Below, one piece after another: positions 27,045 to 34,320 of a stretch of DNA of 64,000 nt. Origin of the DNA: Streptomyces venezuelae (GTDB lineage Bacteria > Actinomycetota > Actinomycetes > Streptomycetales > Streptomycetaceae); the NCBI RefSeq assembly GCF_008642335.1, contig NZ_CP029191.1:1550001-1614000 (forward strand). The letters are read 5' to 3'. Each line of letters begins with the position of its first letter. Within the stretch, counting starts at the first letter, position 1. The notes under the pieces are model-generated. The model was not told where the DNA came from. It saw only the letters and a list, made by a program, of their open reading frames with translations, and did not search any database. The position numbers and the translations under genes were made by a program.

Positions 27045-28337
27045 TCAGAGCCCGCAGTCGCAGCAGGAGCAGCACTCACAGATGCCGCAGCAGCCGCAGT
27101 CGCAGTCCCCGCAGTTGTTGCAGCAGCCCTCGCGCTTCTTGCGGGACCAGGGGCCCTCGTACGAGTCGGCGCAGCACATCTTGCAGGTGCAGCAGAGCCC
27201 GATGGCGACGGCGCACCCCGCCCAGAAGCCGCGCTTGCCGGGTTTCGGTGGCTGCGGCTCGAAGGCGGGCCCACCGCCGAAGCCACCGGGACCGACCGGT
27301 CCACCGGGGCCGCCGGGAGCCCCGCCCCCGTAAGGGTTGCCACCCCCGTACGGATTCCCGTCCCCGTAGGGCCCGCCCTGCCCGTAAGGCCCGCCCTGCG
27401 GCGGCGTACCGTACGCACCCCCCTGCGGCGGCCCGAAGGACCCGCCCTGATGCGCCGTCACTTCATGAGTGTGCCCGCAGCCCACCGTGCCGAAGGCGCG
27501 GTCGATCGACGTGCCCAGCTCGTGCGCGAGCAGCCGGTGCGCCAGCTTGCCGTCGGTGAACTCCGCGTCACGCAGTGCGAGCCTGATGCCGTGCAGCGCG
27601 TCGTCGGCGAGACGGCGCGCCTCGGCCAGTGACGTACCGGTCGCGGTGAGCGGGTTCCACGCGCCCGACGCGGCGTCAGCTTCCTTGTCCTCGACGGCGT
27701 CGAGGAGGTGGGCGAGCCTGCCGAAGAGGCGGCCCGCCTCGGCGAGCGGCGCCGCGTTGCCGGGCCGCCCGGCGAGCACGGCGGTGTGTGCGAAGGCCGC
27801 GGCGGTCGCGGTCTCCGTCGGCTCGGTGACCGTCAGCAGCGAGGCGCCGGGGCCCGCCAAGGCCTCGACGCCGGCCTGCCGTTCGACGGCGTCGACCAGG
27901 ACCGCCGTGTCGAAGCCCACATCGGCGCCGGTCCGCGCGCCGGCCCGGTCCCAGTTGCGTGCCACGCGGCGGGCGGCGACGGCCACCGGCCTGCGCGCCA
28001 GGATCCCGTCGCCGTCGACGACATGGTCACGGACCTTCGCCGACGCGAGGACCAGCGAGACGGCGGCGGCGAGCCGTGCCCCCTCCCCCTGGGCGACGGA
28101 GGCGGTCCGCATCCCGCGCAGCGGGCAGGGCCCGGCGGTGCGCCGCCAGCCGGTCGACCGCTCGGCCTGAGCCTCCGTCAGGACCGAGATGATCAGGCCG
28201 TCGTAGTTGGTGACGACGCGGGCGAACTGCCCGTGGTCCCCGCGCAGGGCTAGGCAGAGCCCGCACAGGTGCGCCATCCACTGGGTCTTGAGCCCTTCGC
28301 CGAGGCGGTGGCTGCAGGGCCTGACGATTCCGAACAA
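27045..28337 (-). CDS. DUF5685 protein with Gly/Pro/Tyr repeats and a cysteine-rich tail
   Basis: This actinobacterial DUF5685 protein has 430 aa. The N-terminal helical domain (1 to about 300) opens FGIVRPCSHRL..WMAHLCGLCLALR, with conserved cysteines that could bind metal. A flexible Gly/Pro/Tyr stretch (NPYGGG, GGPYG repeats, about 305-365) follows. The last 56 residues hold 19 cysteines in CC, CxC and CxxC patterns. The start is TTG 28337 with GGGGGAG five bases upstream. No enzyme motif is seen. The tail could bind zinc or iron-sulfur, or be modified; function is unknown. Convergent with the binding-protein gene, 19 bp apart. Confidence 0.8.
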   Translation of the reverse strand: MFGIVRPCSHRLGEGLKTQWMAHLCGLCLALRGDHGQFARVVTNYDGLIISVLTEAQAERSTGWRRTAGPCPLRGMRTASVAQGEGARLAAAVSLVLASAKVRDHVVDGDGILARRPVAVAARRVARNWDRAGARTGADVGFDTAVLVDAVERQAGVEALAGPGASLLTVTEPTETATAAAFAHTAVLAGRPGNAAPLAEAGRLFGRLAHLLDAVEDKEADAASGAWNPLTATGTSLAEARRLADDALHGIRLALRDAEFTDGKLAHRLLAHELGTSIDRAFGTVGCGHTHEVTAHQGGSFGPPQGGAYGTPPQGGPYGQGGPYGDGNPYGGGNPYGGGAPGGPGGPVGPGGFGGGPAFEPQPPKPGKRGFWAGCAVAIGLCCTCKMCCADSYEGPWSRKKREGCCNNCGDCDCGCCGICECCSCCDCGL

Positions 28338-28628
28338 GACGACTCCCCCGAGAGGCCCGTATGTGATCAACCCCGGCATCGTAGCCAGCGGCTCGTTCAC
28401 CCGTACGCACCGGCCGTCACCCGTACGCCGTGAAGAATCATATTTCACTCACTGTCAGCAGCCGTGCACAGCACGACCCTTGGAGCGCACCGCACATCGG
28501 CGTGTTGACTCTGCACCAGTACCGTCACGAAAACCCCGCGCGGCGACTATCCACTTGGCGCATCATCCGCATCATGGACGACGATAGGGATGCGGAATTC
28601 AGGGAAACCGCTGCGAGAGGAGGCGTCC

Positions 28629-29078
28629 ATGGGATCGGTGCGCAAGGCGAGTGCTTGGCTTGGCCTCGTCGACGACAACAACGACGAGCGTTACTACGAC
28701 GACGGCTACGAAGACGACCGGAGCGAGGGGCCCGACCAGCCGGAGGCCTGGGTCACCGACCCGCGTGTGCGGGTGGCGAGCGAGAAGGCCCAGGAGCAGG
28801 AACACCGGATCGGGACCGTGACCCCGGACAGCTTCCGGGACGCCCGCCGCATCGGTGAGCTCTTCCGGGACGGCGTCCCGGTCATCATGAACCTGACGTC
28901 CATGGAGCCCACCGACGCCAAGCGCGTGGTCGACTTCGCGGCGGGCCTCACCTTCGGCCTGCGCGGTTCGATCGAGCGGGTGGCCACGCGGGTCTTCCTG
29001 CTGACACCGGCCGACACGCAGATCGTCAACGGCGAGGCCGGGAGCCGCGCGTCGGACGGCTTCTTCAACCAGAGCTAG
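28629..29078 (+). CDS. SepF-like protein (DUF552)
   Basis: This SepF-family protein has 149 aa. SepF is an FtsZ-binding membrane-tethering protein of the Z ring; Streptomyces carries one canonical and additional SepF-like copies. An acidic N-terminus ([16 protein letters not shown], about 15-30) leads to the conserved beta-sandwich (about 60-145; [25 protein letters not shown] and RVFLLTP). The opening residues [13 protein letters not shown] could form the membrane-binding helix. ATG 28629 follows GAGAGGAGG. It is not beside ftsZ, so this is probably a paralogue rather than the main SepF. Confidence 0.87.
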   Translation: MGSVRKASAWLGLVDDNNDERYYDDGYEDDRSEGPDQPEAWVTDPRVRVASEKAQEQEHRIGTVTPDSFRDARRIGELFRDGVPVIMNLTSMEPTDAKRVVDFAAGLTFGLRGSIERVATRVFLLTPADTQIVNGEAGSRASDGFFNQS

Positions 29079-29088
29079 GCGAGGCCGC

Positions 29089-30285
29089 TCACCGGAAGGC
29101 GTCGAGGCCGGTGAGCGCCTTGCCCAGCACCAGCTGATGCATCTCGGACGTGCCCTCGTAGGTGAGGACGGACTCGAGGTTCGTCGCGTGCCGCATGACG
29201 GGGTACTCCAGCGAGATCCCGTTGGCGCCCAGGATGGTCCTGGCCGTGCGGCAGATCTCGATCGCCTCACGGGCGTTGTTGAGCTTGCCGAAGCTGATCT
29301 GCTCGGGGCGCAGCTTCCCCGCGTCCATGCGCCGTCCCAGGTGGTGGGCGAGCAGGACGCCCTTGTGCAGCTCGACCGCCATGTCGGCGATCTTGGCCTG
29401 GGTGAGCTGGAAGCCGCCGATGGCCCGGCCGAACTGCTCGCGGCCGCGCGCGTAGTCGACGGCTGCCTCGAAGGAGGAGCGGGCCGCGCCCATGGCGCCC
29501 CAGACGATGCCGTAGCGGGCGTGCGAGAGACAGCTCAGCGGGCCCTTCAGGCCCACGACCTCGGGCAGCACCGCGTCGGCGGGCAGCCGCACCTCGTCGA
29601 GGACGAGCTCGCTGGTGACGCTCGCGCGCAGCGACCACTTGTGCTTGATCTCGGGCGCCGAGAAACCGGGACTGTCCGTCGGTACGACGAACCCCCTGAT
29701 GCCGTCGTCCGTCTGCGCCCAGACGACGGCGACGCCGGCCACGGATCCGTTCGTGATCCACATCTTCCGGCCGGTGAGCACCCAGTCGGTGCCGTCCTTC
29801 TTGGCGTGCGTCCGCATGGACGCCGGGTCGGAGCCGTGGTCCGGCTCGGTCAGACCGAAGCAGCCGATGATCTCTCCGGCGGCCATGCCCGGCAGCCAGC
29901 GCTGCTTCTGCTCCTCGGAGCCGAAGCGGTGGATGGCGTACATGGCGAGGGAGCCCTGCACGGAGACGAGGGAGCGGATGCCGGAGTCGGCGGCCTCCAG
30001 CTCCAGACAGGCGAGCCCGTACTGCACGGCGCTGGCGCCCGCGCAGCCGTACCCCTCAAGGGACATCCCGAGCGCCCCGATGGAACCGAGCTCACGGGCC
30101 AGCTCACGGATACCGGGCAGCTCACCCTTCTCGTACCAGTCGGCGATGTGCGGCAGGACGCGGTCGGCGGCCCAGGTCCGGACGGTGTCCCGGATCGCGA
30201 GGTCCTCGGGGTCGAGGAGGTCGTCGATGCCGAGGGGGTCGGCGGGGTCGAAGGGCGGCAGAGGGATGCGGGCGCTTGCGGACAT
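29089..30285 (-). CDS. Acyl-CoA dehydrogenase (glutaryl-CoA dehydrogenase-like)
   Basis: This FAD-dependent acyl-CoA dehydrogenase has 398 aa and feeds electrons to ETF. FAD/substrate signature CFGLTEPDHGSDP lies near residue 140, and the catalytic glutamate region YEGTSEMHQLVLG near the C-terminus; GANGISLEYPVMRHATNLE is typical of glutaryl-CoA dehydrogenases, though no decarboxylation-specific residue was checked. It stands alone, convergent with the SepF-like gene by 10 bp. A small palindrome just upstream (30306-30322) suggests control by a TetR-type fatty-acid or acyl-CoA regulator. Confidence 0.9.
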   Translation of the reverse strand: MSASARIPLPPFDPADPLGIDDLLDPEDLAIRDTVRTWAADRVLPHIADWYEKGELPGIRELARELGSIGALGMSLEGYGCAGASAVQYGLACLELEAADSGIRSLVSVQGSLAMYAIHRFGSEEQKQRWLPGMAAGEIIGCFGLTEPDHGSDPASMRTHAKKDGTDWVLTGRKMWITNGSVAGVAVVWAQTDDGIRGFVVPTDSPGFSAPEIKHKWSLRASVTSELVLDEVRLPADAVLPEVVGLKGPLSCLSHARYGIVWGAMGAARSSFEAAVDYARGREQFGRAIGGFQLTQAKIADMAVELHKGVLLAHHLGRRMDAGKLRPEQISFGKLNNAREAIEICRTARTILGANGISLEYPVMRHATNLESVLTYEGTSEMHQLVLGKALTGLDAFR

Positions 30286-30305
30286 GCGGGCCTCCGGCAA
30301 CACAA

Positions 30306-30322
30306 AACTAGCACTGTTAGTT
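30306..30322. promoter_or_regulatory. Candidate repressor palindrome upstream of the acyl-CoA dehydrogenase
   Basis: AACTAGC-ACT-GTTAGTT forms seven-base arms with one mismatch around a three-base centre, 21 bp upstream of the acyl-CoA dehydrogenase start. It is AT-rich in a very GC-rich setting, which is typical of operators for TetR-family regulators of acyl-CoA genes. No such regulator is adjacent. Confidence 0.45.
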
Positions 30323-30379
30323 AGCACACTCGCGCCGACGTTACGACGCCCACACCCTCACGTCCAGACCATCCCTCGC

Positions 30380-30440
30380 CGTGGGGCGAGCCCCACGGGG
30401 GCGCGCCTCGTAGGGGCGCGGGGAACTGCGCAAAAAACCC
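30380..30440 (-). terminator. Hairpin cluster and Streptomyces intergenic repeat, copy 2, after the MFS gene
   Basis: CGTGGGGC (30380-30387) pairs with GCCCCACG (30390-30397), and CGCGCC (30402-30407) pairs with GGCGCG (30415-30420). The 19-base motif GGGGCGCGGGGAACTGCGC follows at 30413-30431, identical to the copy at 12497-12515. A further GCGGGG..CCCCGC pair closes over an A/T run at about 30418-30443. Together they probably end the MFS transcript. Confidence 0.6.
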
Positions 30441-30449
30441 CGCCGCAGG

Positions 30450-32084
30450 TCAGACGTCGACAGACGACCCCGCCCCGACCCGCGCAGGGTCCCGAGGCGC
30501 CGGCACCTGCTCAGCCCGCCCCGCAGGGGCAGAACCCCCGCACTCCATCCCCCGCGGCAGCCGCAGCGCAGCCACCGCCCCCAGCAACAGCAGCCCCGCA
30601 CTGACCAGCAAGGTCACATGCAGCCCATGCACGAAAGAGTCCCGAGCCGCGCTCCGCAGCGCGTCCCCCGCCCCGCCCCCGACCCGCGCGGCGACCTCGT
30701 ACGCCTCCCCCAGTGAGTGCCCCGCCGCCGCACTGTCCGCGGCGGACACCCCCTGCACGGACGAGAGCCCCGGCGCGTACGCCGCGTTCATGACGCTGCC
30801 GAGCAGCGCGATGCCGATCCCCGCACCGAGCTGGTACGACGTCTCGCCGATCGCCGCCGCGCCGCCTGCCTGCGCCTGCGGCGCCTCGCTCAGCATCGAC
30901 TCGTACGCACCGAAGAGCGTCGTCTCCAGACCGAACCCCAGCAGCACGAACCCGACGAGAAGCAGCGCATCGTTCGCGTGGCCGCCCATACCCGTGAGCA
31001 GCAGCACGGCGAACGCGGTCAGACAGAACCCGGCGCAGACCATCGTGCGCGGCCCGAGGCCACCGAGCATCTTCGAGCCCGCGAGCCCCGCGGCCATCGC
31101 CGCGACCGTCAGCGGGAGCAGCCGCAGCCCCGTCTCCAGCGGAGAGAGGCCCAGCACCAGCTGGAGGTACTGCGCGGCGATCAGTTCCAGGCCCACGAGG
31201 GCCAGCATGGCGAGGACGATGCAGCCGACCGACGTGCTGAACGCGGGCCGCATGAACATCGACAGGTCGACCAGCGGATGCTTGCGCCGCCGCTGTCTGC
31301 GGACGAACCCGATGAGCAGGGCGCCGCCGAGGAAGAGGGAGAGGAGGGTCGTGAGGCCGAGGGGGTCCTCGCCGCCGCCGAGCCGCTTCACGCCGAGGAC
31401 GAGCCCGAAGAGCCCGGTCGCGGCCATCAGCGCGCCGACGACGTCCCACGGCCCGTCCCTGTCGCCGGTCGACTCGGGCAGCAGCCAGCGGCCGATGGGC
31501 AGGCTGACCAGCATCAGCGGGATGTTTATGAGGAAGACCGAGCCCCACCAGAAGTGCTCCAGGAGGAACCCGCCGAGCAGCGGTCCGACGGCCGCGCCCA
31601 CCGCGGCGACCGCGCTCCAGAGGCCGATGGCGACGGCCCGCTCGCGCCGGTCGGGGAAGACCTGGCGCAGGATCGACAGCGTCGCGGGCATGATCATCGC
31701 CCCGCCGACGCCGAGCAGCGCACGGGCCGCGATGAGGACCTGCGCGTTGTCCGCGAGGGCCGCGACCGCGGAGGCGACGCCGAAGAGGGCGTATCCGAGG
31801 AGGAGGACGCGTCTGCGGCCGACGCGGTCGCCGAGCGTGCCGAAGAGGATGAGGAGCGAGGCGCAGACGAGTGGATAGATGTCGACGATCCACAGCAGTT
31901 CTATGGCGCCGGGCTTCAGGTCCTCGGTGACCGCGGGCACCGCGACGTGCAGGACGGTGGCGTCGACGGCGACGAGCAGCAGGCTCACGCAGAGGACGAC
32001 GAGCACGACCCAGCGGTTGGCCCCGGCACCGGCCCCGGATCCCCGACGGCCCTGCGGTGCTGCGGCCGTGGTCGTCCCGGACAT
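30450..32084 (-). CDS. MFS drug exporter, DHA2 (14-helix, EmrB/QacA) family
   Basis: This 14-helix proton-coupled exporter of the DHA2 family has 544 aa. Helix 1 carries the family motif LLVAVDATVLHVAVPAV, motif A is GDRVGRRRVLLLG near residues 85-97, and motif C (GPLLGGFLLEHFWWGSVFLINIP) is on helix 5. Substrates are typically hydrophobic antibiotics or dyes, but none can be named. ATG 32084 follows GGGAGG at 8 bases; the longer frame upstream is not coding-like. No TetR repressor is adjacent. The C-terminal cytoplasmic tail is Pro/Gly-rich. Confidence 0.92.
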   Translation of the reverse strand: MSGTTTAAAPQGRRGSGAGAGANRWVVLVVLCVSLLLVAVDATVLHVAVPAVTEDLKPGAIELLWIVDIYPLVCASLLILFGTLGDRVGRRRVLLLGYALFGVASAVAALADNAQVLIAARALLGVGGAMIMPATLSILRQVFPDRRERAVAIGLWSAVAAVGAAVGPLLGGFLLEHFWWGSVFLINIPLMLVSLPIGRWLLPESTGDRDGPWDVVGALMAATGLFGLVLGVKRLGGGEDPLGLTTLLSLFLGGALLIGFVRRQRRRKHPLVDLSMFMRPAFSTSVGCIVLAMLALVGLELIAAQYLQLVLGLSPLETGLRLLPLTVAAMAAGLAGSKMLGGLGPRTMVCAGFCLTAFAVLLLTGMGGHANDALLLVGFVLLGFGLETTLFGAYESMLSEAPQAQAGGAAAIGETSYQLGAGIGIALLGSVMNAAYAPGLSSVQGVSAADSAAAGHSLGEAYEVAARVGGGAGDALRSAARDSFVHGLHVTLLVSAGLLLLGAVAALRLPRGMECGGSAPAGRAEQVPAPRDPARVGAGSSVDV

Positions 32085-32509
32085 GTGCGTACCTCCCAGT
32101 GGTCCCTCGCATCGGCGGCCTGCGGGGTGGTGAACTCCCGGCCTCGGCGGCGCGAACAGGGCGAGTGAGCCGTCAGAGTACGCGAGTCCGCGCCCGGGGC
32201 GCGTGGCGGACCTCTCACGGTTGTACGGATGTGATGTGGCATGCACCACGCCCGCCCCGATCCCGCCATAATCATCCGCGCGGGTCCGCGGTGATCGAAG
32301 GGGAAATTCCGCGCCAGGACCCGGTGAACGGATTGATAAGGGGCATAAAACCGCTACGAAAATGATCAACCAATTGACTAAGGAAGTCGGTGAGGAATTA
32401 ACAAACCTCTGGAATAAACCTCGCGTTGAGATCAATCCCACATCACATCGTCATCACAAAGACACTGATTCGGCCTAGTGCCGCACTCACTCGCTGTAAC
32501 GTCGATTGG
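32085..32509. other. Gap with an AT-rich leader and a doubtful small reading frame
   Basis: This 425-bp gap separates the divergent MFS and PAP2 genes. About 32330-32470 is clearly AT-richer than the rest of the window. A 38-codon frame (32362-32478, ATG to TAG) lies there; it contains a rare TTA leucine codon, ends in a His/Asp-rich stretch and lacks a good Shine-Dalgarno. Its codon use is not Streptomyces-like, so it is more probably a promoter/leader for PAP2 than a gene. Confidence 0.4.
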
Positions 32510-33538
32510 GTGCGTACCGAACGAAACCTCACCCGTCTTGACCGGGTCTTCGCCCGGCTGGACCGTGAGCCGGAACGACCGGCCCACCTCGATGTGCCGA
32601 GGATGAGCCGGCACAGGGTCGTGCTCTTCAGCGCGACCCTGGCCTTCTACCTCGCCACGGTCGTCGCCGTGCTGACCACCTCGTGGCTGGTGCGGTTCGA
32701 CTGGCAGGTCATGTTCTTCCGGCCCTACCAGCAGTGGCCGGAGATCCACGCCTTCCTCGACTACTGGGTCGTGCTGGGCCAGCGCGGCCCGACGGCCGTG
32801 ATGGTCGCGGCCTGGCTCGGCTGGCGCTCCTGGCGGCAGCACACGCTGCGCCCGCTCCTCATGTTCGGCGCCGCCCTGCTCCTGCTCAACGTCACCGTGG
32901 GCGCCGCGAAGCTCGGCATGGGCCGCCTCGGCCCGCACTACGCCACCGCGATCGGCTCGAACGAGATGTGGCTCGGCGGCGATATATTCCCCTCGGGCCA
33001 CACCGCCAACGCCGTCGTGACCTGGGGAATCCTGGCCTACCTCGCCTCGACCCCGCGCACCCGCCGCTATCTGTCGGCGCTCTCCGCGGTGGTCTCCCTG
33101 AGCGTCGGCCTCACCACCGTCTACCTCGGTACGCACTGGCTGAGCGACGTCCTCCTCGGCTGGGCCGCGGGTCTGCTCATCCTGCTGGCGCTCCCCTGGT
33201 TCGAGACGCTGATCGCCCGGGTCGAGGCCGTGATCTTCAGCCTCCGCGAGTCCTGGCGGGCCCGCCGCACCGGCATCATCACGGTGCCGGAGGCCGGCCC
33301 GTCGCCGGTGGGCGCCTCCGCCATGGTCCCGCAGCGCTCGGCCCCGGACGGGGACGCGCCGGGGCGCGAGCCGGTCGCGGCCGCCCGCGGCGCACGCCCC
33401 GTGGGCTATCTGGCCCCAGGGCCGCACACGGCCCGCTCGGAGCGCACCCCGGTCACCCCGACGGGCAGCCGCCGCCCGCCGCACTCCGACCGGGTCCCGC
33501 GCGGCACGACGTCGGCCCGCCCGGTGGCGGGCGGCTGA
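32510..33538 (+). CDS. PAP2-superfamily membrane phosphatase-like protein
   Basis: This integral-membrane PAP2 protein has 342 aa, six helices and a Pro/Arg-rich cytoplasmic tail after about residue 245. The three phosphatase motifs are recognisable but altered. Motif 1 is K134-LGMGRLGP, where the usual RP pair reads GP. Motif 2, FPSGHTAN (PSGH at 161-164), is intact. Motif 3 is TTVYLGTHWLSD, where the usual SR pair is TT but H209 is kept. Lipid phosphatase or phosphotransferase activity is plausible but the substrate is unknown. GTG 32510 is preferred because the 28 codons before it are AT-rich and not coding-like. Confidence 0.85.
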   Translation: MRTERNLTRLDRVFARLDREPERPAHLDVPRMSRHRVVLFSATLAFYLATVVAVLTTSWLVRFDWQVMFFRPYQQWPEIHAFLDYWVVLGQRGPTAVMVAAWLGWRSWRQHTLRPLLMFGAALLLLNVTVGAAKLGMGRLGPHYATAIGSNEMWLGGDIFPSGHTANAVVTWGILAYLASTPRTRRYLSALSAVVSLSVGLTTVYLGTHWLSDVLLGWAAGLLILLALPWFETLIARVEAVIFSLRESWRARRTGIITVPEAGPSPVGASAMVPQRSAPDGDAPGREPVAAARGARPVGYLAPGPHTARSERTPVTPTGSRRPPHSDRVPRGTTSARPVAGG

Positions 33539-33585
33539 CCCACGACAGCGGGGGCCGGTACGCACAGCCCATCCCCCGCACCGCG

Positions 33586-33618
33586 AAGGCCCCGGTTCCG
33601 TCTCGGAACCGGGGCCTT
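33586..33618. terminator. Bidirectional terminator between PAP2 and the I78 gene
   Basis: A perfect 15-base stem, AAGGCCCCGGTTCCG (33586-33600) with CGGAACCGGGGCCTT (33604-33618), and a TCT loop lies between the converging PAP2 and I78-inhibitor genes. It is symmetrical and should serve both strands. Confidence 0.9.
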
Positions 33619-33665
33619 CCGCCGTCCGCGCGCCCGTCGTCTCCCGTCGTTGCCCGCCGGTCGGC

Positions 33666-33881
33666 TCAGCCCTTCCAGCAGCGCGCCACGACGCCGTCCT
33701 TGACCTCGAAGTTGAGCCGCCCCGCGAGGTACTCCATCGTGATGATCGCGCCCGGCCGCAGCGACCTGACGGTGGACCAGCCGCGCTCGCGCGCCTGCCG
33801 CTCGGCGCCGTCGGCCGGCAGACCGACGTAACCTTCCGGGCTGTCCTGGGGCTCTGTGGGAGGGGTCGGGATAGGTGCCAT
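33666..33881 (-). CDS. Small protease-inhibitor I78-family protein
   Basis: This 71-aa protein has the I78 (peptidase inhibitor) pattern: VGLPADGAERQARERGW..VRSLRPG, then ITMEYLAGRLNFEVKDGVVARCW with the RLN triad at 55-57. Members inhibit subtilisin/chymotrypsin-like serine proteases. It has no signal peptide, so it probably acts in the cytoplasm or is released otherwise. I chose ATG 33881 because upstream codons are not conserved-looking. Any link to the secreted proteases at 15-19 kb is speculative. Confidence 0.75.
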   Translation of the reverse strand: MAPIPTPPTEPQDSPEGYVGLPADGAERQARERGWSTVRSLRPGAIITMEYLAGRLNFEVKDGVVARCWKG

Positions 33882-34320
33882 GCCCGCCACGGTAGGCGAG
33901 CGCGCCCCCGCCCGTGAAGGCCGGGAGGCGTACACCTTGCGTCACGGATACCTCTCCGGTCACGCTTTCGTCACAGGATCACGACGTGTGTTTTGGTCGA
34001 ACTCCGTCACACGTACGGGCGGTTCCGGACTTGTACCGACGTAATTCACGAGTGTCCGGACGTCACTCGGAAGGGTTCTCCCATACGCCCGGAAAAGACC
34101 GGTCCGAATAAGATCGCGCCCCCTCCTCACGCCCTTTTCCGGACGCCTTCTTTCCTGAATCCCGGTGCCCGCGCGGAAGGTGACGAAGTGTGGAGGAATT
34201 CGCCATTCCGGCTCGCCCTCTGTCGGTCACGCGGCGACGCGAGCATCATGGGTGGGCTTCGAACAGCTTCGGGCGGGCGGCTGCGGGCGGCTCCGGAACG
34301 CGAGGGCGAAGGGGCGGGCG
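33882..34320. other. Gap upstream of ctaD
   Basis: This 439-bp divergent gap serves the I78 gene and ctaD. An inverted pair ACGTGTG (33984-33990) and CACACGT (34008-34014) with a 17-base spacer is the only structured element I see. Possible reading frames through 34165-34320 in the ctaD frame lack a start with a ribosome site and lack coding bias. No terminator or RNA gene is evident. Confidence 0.4.

Noticed and set aside
32426..32509. N-terminal extension of PAP2 from ATG 32426
   Set aside because: The 28 extra codons are AT-rich with non-Streptomyces codon use and no ribosome site, and GTG 32510 begins a normal sequence.
33984..34014. ACGTGTG/CACACGT inverted pair before ctaD as an operator
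   Set aside because: The arms are only seven bases and 17 bases apart, which is expected by chance in this length of GC-rich DNA.
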